This document shows positions 1 through 6,418 of a DNA stretch of 8,399 nt, one piece after another. The first letter of the stretch is position 1. The number at the start of each line of letters is the position of its first letter. The notes beneath the pieces are model-generated. The model ran no database searches. It was not told the origin of the DNA and saw nothing but the letters and a program-made list of their open reading frames with translations. Made by a program: the position numbers and the translations under genes. This DNA comes from Candidatus Iainarchaeum sp. (lineage in GTDB: Archaea; Iainarchaeota; Iainarchaeia; Iainarchaeales; GCA-2688035): NCBI GenBank assembly GCA_017608725.1, contig JAFCFG010000031.1:1-8399 (forward strand), read 5' to 3'.

Positions 1-23
1 TTGCTTTTCCCTTCAATTTTCAT
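1..23 (-). CDS. leuD: 3-isopropylmalate dehydratase small subunit, 5' end only
   Basis: Only seven codons are inside the window: ATG at 23 reads MKIEGKS before the sequence ends. This matches the usual archaeal-type LeuD opening (M-K-I-x-G-K, before a conserved FGDNIDTD block that would lie outside). LeuD is the swivelling small subunit that pairs with LeuC to isomerise 2-isopropylmalate to 3-isopropylmalate, so its position 37 bp after the leuC stop is as expected. An in-frame ATG at 38 would add MKFRE. I prefer ATG 23 because it gives the family-like N-terminus, although neither start has a good SD. The call rests on seven residues plus context. Confidence 0.6.
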
Positions 24-60
24 TTCCCTGAATTTCATTTATCTGGTTTCTTAAATTTAC

Positions 61-1323
61 TTACTTCAGCTCCTTTGGACTGATTATTCTGCCGGCAATT
101 GCAGAAGCAGCCGCTACAGCTGGGTTGCTTAAATAAACCTTGCTCTTTGGGCTGCCCATTCTGCCAACAAAGTTCCTGTTTGTTGTGCTGATTGCCTTCT
201 CGCCAGCAGCAAGGACGCCCATATGGCTTCCAAGGCAAGGGCCACAGGTTGGAGGGCTAAAAGAGCAGCCTGCTTTTACAAAGATTTCTGCAATGCCCTC
301 TTTAACGCATTTTAAGTAAATCTGCTGGCTTCCTGGAAGGATTACGCAGCGCACATTTGGTGCGAGCTTCTTGCCCTTCATTATCTTTGCAGCAATTCTC
401 ATATCCTCCATTCTTCCATTTGTACAGGAACCAATAACAGCCTGGTCAATCTCAATTCCGGCTGCTTCGCTCACAGGCCTGCTGTTTTCGGGGAGGAAGG
501 GGAAGGCCACCTGGGGCTCTATTGCAGAGGCATCGAAATCAATTTTCTCTGAATATTCTGCGTCCTTGTCACTTGCATAAACCCTGTATGGCTTGGGTGA
601 AACGCTTTTCACATACTTTTCTGTCTTTGCGTCTGGGGCAATTATTCCTGCTTTGCCCCCGGCTTCGATTGCCATATTGCAGACGCTAAACCTGGAGTCA
701 ATGGAGAGATCTTTAATAGTGCTGCCAGTGAATTCCATTGCCTTGTACAGGGCTCCGCTTACACCAATTCCGGCAATGGTGTGAAGGATTAAATCCTTTC
801 CTGAAACATATTCCTGCAATTTTCCATTGAAATTGAACAGCATTGATTCAGGAACCTTAAACCAGAGCTTGCCCAAAGCCATTGCAGCAGCAAAGTCAGT
901 GCTGCCAACTCCTGTTGAGAATGCTCCCAATGCACCGTAGGTGCAGCTATGCGAGTCAGCACCCACAATAAGCATTCCAGGCAAGGCAAGGCCCTGCTCA
1001 TGGATGAAAACATGTTCAATTCCGATTCTTCCAACTTCAAAGTAATTGCTCAGGGCCTGTTCTTGGGCAAATTCCCTCATCATCTTCGTCTGTTCTGCTG
1101 CTTTGATGTCCTTGTTTGGAGTGAGGTGGTCTGGGATTATCATTACCTTTTGCTTATCAAAAACATTTTTGATGCCTGTTTCCCTGAAGCGCTGAATTGC
1201 AATTGGGGCAGTGATGTCATTCCCAAAACAGAGGTCTATTGATGCCTCAATTAGTTGCCCTGGGCTGACTGTTTTATTGCCGGAATGGGCTGCAAGAATC
1301 TTTTCTGCAATTGTTTGGCTCAC
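61..1323 (-). CDS. leuC: 3-isopropylmalate dehydratase large subunit (aconitase superfamily)
   Basis: This 420-residue protein has the length of the archaeal/HACN-type LeuC, shorter than the roughly 470-residue E. coli form. With LeuD it isomerises 2-isopropylmalate to 3-isopropylmalate in leucine synthesis, in the cytoplasm. The three ligands of the [4Fe-4S] cluster are visible: Cys300 in IGSCTNGR, and Cys360 and Cys363 in SPPTCGPCLGSH. The aconitase signatures HEQGLALPG (108-116), GADSHSCTYGALG (121-133) and STGVGSTD (136-143) are intact. The start is GTG at 1323, overlapping the ilvD stop as GTGA, with GGAGA five bases upstream, so translation is probably coupled to ilvD. The homologous homoaconitase large subunit cannot be excluded from this subunit alone, because substrate choice lies mainly in the small subunit. 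The ilv/leu neighbours strongly favour LeuC. Confidence 0.96.
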   Translation of the reverse strand: MSQTIAEKILAAHSGNKTVSPGQLIEASIDLCFGNDITAPIAIQRFRETGIKNVFDKQKVMIIPDHLTPNKDIKAAEQTKMMREFAQEQALSNYFEVGRIGIEHVFIHEQGLALPGMLIVGADSHSCTYGALGAFSTGVGSTDFAAAMALGKLWFKVPESMLFNFNGKLQEYVSGKDLILHTIAGIGVSGALYKAMEFTGSTIKDLSIDSRFSVCNMAIEAGGKAGIIAPDAKTEKYVKSVSPKPYRVYASDKDAEYSEKIDFDASAIEPQVAFPFLPENSRPVSEAAGIEIDQAVIGSCTNGRMEDMRIAAKIMKGKKLAPNVRCVILPGSQQIYLKCVKEGIAEIFVKAGCSFSPPTCGPCLGSHMGVLAAGEKAISTTNRNFVGRMGSPKSKVYLSNPAVAAASAIAGRIISPKELK

Positions 1324-2948
1324 AAAAATCTCCTTCTATAATTGCGCAGCACTCCCTCTGGCAAATACTTCAATTTGAAGCTCTTTCTCCATTCTTCCCT
1401 TCTCTTCTCAAGCTCCTTGGCATCAACAAGCAAATCAATCCTCCTTTTGGGCAAATCAATCTTAATCCTGTCTCCGTTTTGAACCAGGGCAAGGTTGCCT
1501 CCAACTGCCGCCTCTGGTGCGACATGGCCGATTGAAGCGCCGTGGGTTGCTCCGCTGAACCTGCCGTCAGTGATTAAGGCAACATAGGGGTCAAGGCCCA
1601 AGCCGGAAATTCCTGCAGTTGGGTAAAGCATTTCCCTCATCCCAGGGCCTCCAATAGGGCCCTCGTAGCGAATAACGATTACGCTTCCCTTCTCTACTTT
1701 TCCCTCTGCAATGAACCCATTTGCTTGTTCCTCCGAATCAAATACAGCTGCCTTTCCCTCAAAAACATTCGGAAATTCTGGTGAAATGCCGCTTGTTTTA
1801 ATCACACTGCCCTTTTCAGCAAGGTTGCCGTAAAGTATGGAGATGCCGCCGCTCTTGCTGTATGGCCTTTCAATTGGCCTGATGACTTCCTTGTTCTTTA
1901 CTTTGGCGTTGATTAGCCTGTCAAACATTTTTCCCTCAACTGTTTGAGTGTTCTGAACAAGGCCTTTGAGCTTTAGCTCTGCCATTACAGCTGGAATTCC
2001 ACCAGCAGCATGCAAATCCTCCATGAAGTAATTGCTACTGGGATCGAGCTTCACAAGATTTGGCGTGTTTTCGCTCAATTCGTTTATTCTGTTCAAATCA
2101 AATTCAAACCCTGCCTCTTTTGCAATGTCTGGAACATGCAGCATTGTGTTGGTGCTGGCTCCAATAGCCATATCCAACCTCAAAGCGTTTTCAAATGCCC
2201 CCTCTGTCATAATCTTCCTGGCGGTAAGGCCTCTTTTCACTAGTTCAACAACCAGCTTTCCTGATTCAAAGGCAATTCTCTGCTTTTCCTTGTCAAGTGC
2301 TGCTGTTGTTGCACACATTGGCAGGCTCAGGCCAAGCGCTTCTGTAATGCAGGCCATGCTGTTGGCTGTGTACAAGCCAGCACAGGTTCCAGGGCCAGGG
2401 CAGGCTGAGCAAACAATTTTTTGGTATTCTTCCTCTGAGATTTTCTTGTTTTCAAGCCTGGCCTTTGCTTCAAAAGCTGCCTTTACCCCGACCTTTTTTC
2501 CTTGGTAAAGGCCGGCAGCCATCGGCCCTGCTGAAACAAATACGCTGGGCAAATTAAGCCTTGCAGCTGCTTTCAAATGGCCCGGGGCATTCTTGTCGCA
2601 GCCTGCGATGAAAACAACTCCAGCAAAAACACCGTGGGATGCGACCATTTCCTCTATGCTGTCGGCAATTGTCTCCCTGCTTGGCAAGCTTAACTTCATT
2701 CCCTCATGCCCCATTGCAATGCCATCGCAAACGGCAATTGTGTGGAACTCAAATGGAATGCCACCGGCTTCCCTTATTCCTTTTTTTGCTGCCTCGCCCA
2801 ATTTGTTCAGGTGAATGTGGCCTGGTGTTATCTCGTTGAAGCTGTTGGCTATTGCAATGAACGGCCTGTTCATCTCCTCTTGCTTCAATCCATCTGCATA
2901 AAGCAGCGAAGCTGCTGCAGGCAGCTTCTTTATTTCCTCTGGGCCCAT
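1320..2948 (-). CDS. ilvD: dihydroxyacid dehydratase
   Basis: IlvD (542 residues) dehydrates 2,3-dihydroxyisovalerate and 2,3-dihydroxy-3-methylvalerate to the 2-oxo acid precursors of Val/Leu and Ile. Family motifs run in order: ANSFNEITPGHIHL (34-47), CDGIAMGHEGM (74-84), GCDKNAPGH (116-124), SACPGPGTCAGLYTANSM (181-198), IRYEGPIGGPGMREMLYPT (426-444) and ITDGRFSGATHGASIGH (459-475), the last carrying the serine proposed as catalytic base (Ser465). Cys117 and Cys189 are the expected Fe-S ligands. The third cysteine of [2Fe-2S] enzymes (in PCN) is Gly43 here (PGH), as in E. coli IlvD, which suggests an oxygen-sensitive [4Fe-4S] type. The protein ends at GVLRNYRRRFL, about 15-20 residues before the usual SSAS-x-GAV tail. 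ATG 2948 is only 6 bp after the ilvC stop and has no SD, so reinitiation after ilvC is likely. It overlaps leuC by 4 bp. Confidence 0.97.
   Translation of the reverse strand: MGPEEIKKLPAAASLLYADGLKQEEMNRPFIAIANSFNEITPGHIHLNKLGEAAKKGIREAGGIPFEFHTIAVCDGIAMGHEGMKLSLPSRETIADSIEEMVASHGVFAGVVFIAGCDKNAPGHLKAAARLNLPSVFVSAGPMAAGLYQGKKVGVKAAFEAKARLENKKISEEEYQKIVCSACPGPGTCAGLYTANSMACITEALGLSLPMCATTAALDKEKQRIAFESGKLVVELVKRGLTARKIMTEGAFENALRLDMAIGASTNTMLHVPDIAKEAGFEFDLNRINELSENTPNLVKLDPSSNYFMEDLHAAGGIPAVMAELKLKGLVQNTQTVEGKMFDRLINAKVKNKEVIRPIERPYSKSGGISILYGNLAEKGSVIKTSGISPEFPNVFEGKAAVFDSEEQANGFIAEGKVEKGSVIVIRYEGPIGGPGMREMLYPTAGISGLGLDPYVALITDGRFSGATHGASIGHVAPEAAVGGNLALVQNGDRIKIDLPKRRIDLLVDAKELEKRREEWRKSFKLKYLPEGVLRNYRRRFL
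1329..1333 (-). promoter_or_regulatory. Shine-Dalgarno site of leuC inside the ilvD 3' end
   Basis: GGAGA lies five bases before the GTG start of leuC and is embedded in the last arginine codons of ilvD. It supports GTG 1323 as the start. It also explains part of the odd arginine-rich IlvD tail (RRRFL), since those codons double as the ribosome-binding site. Confidence 0.75.
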
Positions 2949-2954
2949 AAAAAA

Positions 2955-3935
2955 CTACTTTTTCTCAAACAAGGCGCGGATTTCCTTTCCAACTACCTCT
3001 ATTTGCTGCTTTGCACCCTCTTCCCTCATCTTTTTGAGGTTTGGCAAGCCATTTTTGAATTCGTTTACCCATTCATCTGCAAACTTTCCTGATTCAATAT
3101 CAGCCAGAAGCTTTTTCATTGCCTCTCTGCTCTCCTTTCCAATCACTTTTTTGCCCCTGGTTCTGCCGCCGTATTCTGCTGTGTTGCTTACCCTCTGCCA
3201 CATGAGCCCTAGGCCTCCTTCGTAAATCAAGTCAACTATCAATTTCAGCTCATTCAAGCACTCGAAGTAGGCGATTTCAGGGGGATAACCTGCCCCTACC
3301 AGTGTTTCAAATCCTGCTTTTATGAGCTCTGTAACCCCGCCGCAAAGAACTGCCTGCTCTCCGAAAAGGTCACTATATGTTTCCTGCTGAAAAGTGCATT
3401 CAATTACTCCTGCCCTGGTGTAACCCATTGCTTTGGCGTAGGCAAGCGCATAGTCCTTTGCCTTTCCGCTTGGGTTCTGGTAAACTGCAATCAGGCCTGG
3501 AACTCCAAAGCCGCGTTCATACTCTTTTCTTTCCTCTGAGCCAGGGCTTTTTGGCGCAACCATTATCACATCCACATCTTTTGGAGGAACTATCTGTTTG
3601 AATACAATGTTGAACCCGTGGCTGCAGCACAGGATTTTTCCTTGTTTTACATGCGGGGCAATCTCCTTTGCGTAAACCATTCCCTGGACCTCGTCAGGCA
3701 AAAGAATTTGAATTAAGTCCCCTTTTTCCGCTGCCTCTGCAATAGGCATTACTTCAAAGCCGTCCTCCAATGCCTTGTCAAAGGAAGCGTCCTTTACCGA
3801 ACCAATTATTACTTTTAGGCCAGAATCCCTCAGGCAAAGGGCCTGGGGCCTTCCCTGGTTTCCGTAACCAATTATTGCTATTGTTTTGTCCTTTAATGAA
3901 TCAATTGATACATCGTTTTCGTGATATATTTTCAT
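2955..3935 (-). CDS. ilvC: ketol-acid reductoisomerase, class I
   Basis: IlvC (326 residues, the short class I form) isomerises and reduces 2-acetolactate or 2-aceto-2-hydroxybutyrate to the dihydroxy acids used by IlvD, with Mg2+ and NAD(P)H. The Rossmann motif GYGNQG is at 23-28. His106 (SHGFNI) and Lys129 (APKSPG) are conserved. Metal and substrate residues are Asp189 and Glu193 (SDLFGEQAVLCGG), Glu225 and Glu229 (YFECLNELKLIVD), and Ser250 (VSNTAEYG). The cofactor loop after strand 2 (GSVKDASFDKA, 45-55) is one residue shorter than common class I loops and has Val47 where an NADPH-binding Arg is usual, so NADH use is possible. CLNEL replaces the common CLHEL. The ATG at 3935 has GGGGGAT six bases upstream. 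The gap after ilvN is 47 bp and ilvD follows after 6 bp. Confidence 0.97.
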   Translation of the reverse strand: MKIYHENDVSIDSLKDKTIAIIGYGNQGRPQALCLRDSGLKVIIGSVKDASFDKALEDGFEVMPIAEAAEKGDLIQILLPDEVQGMVYAKEIAPHVKQGKILCCSHGFNIVFKQIVPPKDVDVIMVAPKSPGSEERKEYERGFGVPGLIAVYQNPSGKAKDYALAYAKAMGYTRAGVIECTFQQETYSDLFGEQAVLCGGVTELIKAGFETLVGAGYPPEIAYFECLNELKLIVDLIYEGGLGLMWQRVSNTAEYGGRTRGKKVIGKESREAMKKLLADIESGKFADEWVNEFKNGLPNLKKMREEGAKQQIEVVGKEIRALFEKK

Positions 3936-3982
3936 TTCAAATCCCCCTATTTTGAGTTAATTATCAAGGAAATAAAATTCTT

Positions 3983-4507
3983 TTATTTATGATTGTTTTG
4001 ACCTGACCTCTGCATTGCGTTAATTCCTGTCCTGCTTACCTCCTTAATGCCGTATTTGCGCATCAAATCAAGGAAATTGTCTATTTTTTGCGGCTTGCCG
4101 ATGACCTCTATTATCATATAGTCTTTTCCAATGTCAAGCGCGCTTGTCTTGTGCAACTTTGATATATTTATCAAATCAGCTCTTGCCTTTGGGTTGCTTG
4201 CGACTTTGACCAAGCAATGCTCCCTTACAACGCTGCGCTCTGGGCTCAAATCAATGATTTTTATTACGTCAACCAGCTTGTTTAGCTGCTTCTCAAGCTG
4301 CTCCAATGTCCTGTCTCCGCCCAAGAGGCTTATTACAATGTGGGAAACGCCTGGCTTGGCTGTTTTCCCAACAATTATTGTCTCAATGTTAAAACCCCTT
4401 CTTGAAAAAAGGCCTGAAAGCTTTGCAAGAACACCAGGCTGGTCCTCTACAAGGATTCCAACAATGTGCTTGTGCTTTGCTTCCCTCTCTTTCTTTCCCT
4501 CAATCAT
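3983..4507 (-). CDS. ilvN: acetohydroxyacid synthase regulatory (small) subunit
   Basis: This 174-residue protein is the usual length for the small subunit, which activates IlvB and usually confers valine feedback inhibition. An N-terminal ACT domain (about 14-88) contains VEDQPGVLAKLSGLFSRRGF and FNIETIIVG. The C-terminal ALS_ss_C-type half holds REHCLVKV and ends in KEVSRTGINAMQRSG plus a short polar tail. I start it at ATG 4507 rather than the in-frame GTG at 4516, because that GTG is part of the SD AGGTGAT, four bases before ATG 4507. Asp22 occupies the position of the valine-contacting Asn11 of E. coli IlvN, while Gly25 (equivalent to Gly14) is kept, so inhibitor response may differ. It lies 144-154 bp after ilvB, the widest internal gap of the operon. 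Confidence 0.95.
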   Translation of the reverse strand: MIEGKKEREAKHKHIVGILVEDQPGVLAKLSGLFSRRGFNIETIIVGKTAKPGVSHIVISLLGGDRTLEQLEKQLNKLVDVIKIIDLSPERSVVREHCLVKVASNPKARADLINISKLHKTSALDIGKDYMIIEVIGKPQKIDNFLDLMRKYGIKEVSRTGINAMQRSGQNNHK

Positions 4508-4511
4508 AGCA

Positions 4512-4518
4512 ATCACCT
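4512..4518 (-). promoter_or_regulatory. Shine-Dalgarno site deciding the ilvN start
   Basis: AGGTGAT lies four bases before ATG 4507. It is the best SD near the gene and contains the GTG (4516) that would otherwise look like an upstream start. This fixes the N-terminus as MIEGKKERE. Confidence 0.7.
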
Positions 4519-4574
4519 TCAGAAAAATAACCCAGGAATTTTTTTCTTGGCCTCAAACCCCTTAAAATCTTTTT

Positions 4575-4643
4575 TCAAATTTTTGCTTTACCCAAATTCA
4601 GCCTCCGGAAAATAATTTTCAACCATTGTTTTTCCTGCCCCAA
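4575..4643 (-). CDS. possible 22-residue basic peptide in the ilvB-ilvN gap
   Basis: A short frame opens with TTG at 4643, four bases after a strong GGAGG (4648-4652), and ends at TGA 4575-4577. It would encode a basic, amphipathic-looking peptide starting MGQEKQWLKIIFRRLNLG. The SD begins only 8 bases after the ilvB stop codon, at a spacing like that of the real ilvN SD. The frame is short, uses a TTG start, has no recognisable homologue from sequence alone and is not rich in Val/Leu codons in the manner of a leader peptide. It could equally be chance, with GGAGG a relic. No function is proposed. Confidence 0.2.
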   Translation of the reverse strand: MGQEKQWLKIIFRRLNLGKAKI

Positions 4644-4660
4644 TTAACCTCCAAATTAAC

Positions 4661-6358
4661 TTAGAAAAATTTTCCCTTTACTTTAATGCAGCCTCCAAAC
4701 ATGTCTGCAATGTTTCCGCCTGCGGGGAACATTGGCAGGATGTTTGTCTCTTCCTTTACAATTACATCAAGGACCGAGGCCTCATCGCTCTTAATTGCTT
4801 CCCTCAAAGCAGCCCCAATCTCAGCTGGCCTTTCAACATGCATTCCTTTAAGGCCGTGGGCCTCAGCAATTTTTGCAAAGTCAGGAACCCTGCTTAAATA
4901 AACCTCACTGTACCTCCTGTCAAAGAACAACTCAGCCCACTGCCTGACCATGCCCAAATAGGCGTTGTTCATTATAACTGAAATTGTCTTAATGCCCTCA
5001 ACCTTTGCTGTCGCAAGCTCCTGCTGGGTCATTGCAAAAGAGCCATCTCCATCAAAGTTGAATACCTCGCTCTCTGGCTTTGCAACCTTTGCCCCAATTG
5101 AAGCAGGCAAACCAAAGCCCATTGTCCCTGCTCCGCCACTGCTTACAATTGTCCTTGGCTTTGTTCTCTTAATGAAGTGCGCTGCAAACATCTGTTGCTG
5201 GCCAACCCCTGTTGTAACAATATCATCTTCTTTCAGAACCTTCTGCAATTCAAATACAAGCTTTCTTGGGTCAATTGGAGTGCCCTTTACATCAATGTTG
5301 CAGTTGCATTCTTTAATGAATCTGCGCATTTTCTTGCTCCAAGCAGTTTCCCCCTTCCTTGCAACCTTTTTAACTGTTTCAATCAGCTGCTGCAGCACAT
5401 TCTTTGCATCCCCAACAATGGGCAATTCCACAGGAACATTCTTTCCAATCTCAGCGCTATCAATATCTATGTGAATTATCTTTGCCTTCTCTGCAAAAGT
5501 TTCAATGTTGCCGGTAATCCTGTCACTGAACCTGCAGCCAACAACAACAAGCAGGTCAGCATTGCTTATTGCATAATTTGCGACTTTCCTGCCATGCATT
5601 CCAAGAACACCAAGTGCAAGTGGGTGCGCTTCAGGGAAACAGCTCTTGCCCATAAATGTTGTTGCAACAGGAATGTTCAGGATTCCTGCAAGCTTCTGCA
5701 ATTCCCTGCTTGCATTTGAGAGCAGTACACCTCCGCCTCCAACAAGAACTGGCCTTTCTGCATTAAGAATCATTTCAGCCGCAGTCTTAATCTGCCTTGG
5801 ATGCCCTTTTGTAACTGGTTTAAAGCCCCTTATCTCAATCTCCTTTACCTCTTTCCTTACTTCAGCTGATTGAATGTCCTTTGGCAGGTCAATGTAAACA
5901 GGGCCTGGTCTGCCCTCTAAAGCAACCTTGAAAGCGTTTTTGATTATCGCAGTGATCTCATTCTGGTCCCGAATCTGATAATTGTGCTTTGTAATAGGCA
6001 GGGTAATTCCCATCATATCGCTCTCTTGGAATGCATCATTCCCAATCAAAGAGAGGGGAACCTGACCAGCAAAGGCAATGACAGGGCTTGAATCCATGAA
6101 GGCAGTCATTATTCCAGTTACAAGATTTGTTGCTCCCGGGCCGGAGGTCGCAATGCAAATACCTGCCTTTCCACTGACCCTAGCATAGGCATCTGCTGCA
6201 TGCGCTGCTCCCTGCTCATGCCTTACAAGAATGTGCTCTATCTCCTTATGGGCAAGGAATTCATCATATAGTGGGAGAACGGCGCCGCCCGGAAACCCAA
6301 AAACATGTTTTGTCCCATGGGCAACCAGGGCCTTTATTATTGCTTCGCTTCCCTGCAT
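4661..6358 (-). CDS. ilvB: acetohydroxyacid (acetolactate) synthase catalytic subunit
   Basis: IlvB (565 residues) is the ThDP-, FAD- and Mg2+-dependent large subunit that condenses two pyruvates to 2-acetolactate, or pyruvate with 2-oxobutyrate, the committed step of BCAA synthesis. The N-terminal ThDP pyrimidine domain has FGFPGGAVLPLYD (20-32) and the catalytic Glu48 in VRHEQGAAHAADAYAR, then TSGPGATNLVTG (71-82). The middle FAD/TPP domain has VGGGGVLL (206-213) and VVGCRFSDR (272-280). The C-terminal ThDP domain has GDGSFAM (437-443) and MNNAYLGMVRQW (463-474), the Mg2+/diphosphate motif and the conserved Trp of AHAS. The C-terminal LPMFPAGGNIADMF is typical of anabolic AHAS rather than catabolic AlsS or pyruvate oxidase. 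ATG 6358 is preceded by GGTGA with six bases between. It follows leuA by 60 bp and pairs with ilvN next door. Confidence 0.97.
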   Translation of the reverse strand: MQGSEAIIKALVAHGTKHVFGFPGGAVLPLYDEFLAHKEIEHILVRHEQGAAHAADAYARVSGKAGICIATSGPGATNLVTGIMTAFMDSSPVIAFAGQVPLSLIGNDAFQESDMMGITLPITKHNYQIRDQNEITAIIKNAFKVALEGRPGPVYIDLPKDIQSAEVRKEVKEIEIRGFKPVTKGHPRQIKTAAEMILNAERPVLVGGGGVLLSNASRELQKLAGILNIPVATTFMGKSCFPEAHPLALGVLGMHGRKVANYAISNADLLVVVGCRFSDRITGNIETFAEKAKIIHIDIDSAEIGKNVPVELPIVGDAKNVLQQLIETVKKVARKGETAWSKKMRRFIKECNCNIDVKGTPIDPRKLVFELQKVLKEDDIVTTGVGQQQMFAAHFIKRTKPRTIVSSGGAGTMGFGLPASIGAKVAKPESEVFNFDGDGSFAMTQQELATAKVEGIKTISVIMNNAYLGMVRQWAELFFDRRYSEVYLSRVPDFAKIAEAHGLKGMHVERPAEIGAALREAIKSDEASVLDVIVKEETNILPMFPAGGNIADMFGGCIKVKGKFF

Positions 6359-6418
6359 TCGATTTCACCATTCAAATTCTTCAATTTTTCCAATTAACGC
6401 ATTTAAAAAACCTTAAAT

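Noticed and set aside
2032..2508. 158-codon plus-strand open frame
   Set aside because: It lies wholly opposite ilvD, whose protein is recognisable along its full length. The translation has no family motif and there is no SD.
4965..5719. Plus-strand open frames of 169 and 180 codons
   Set aside because: Both are antisense to the well-conserved middle of ilvB, and their translations are Cys/Ser-rich shadow sequence without motifs.
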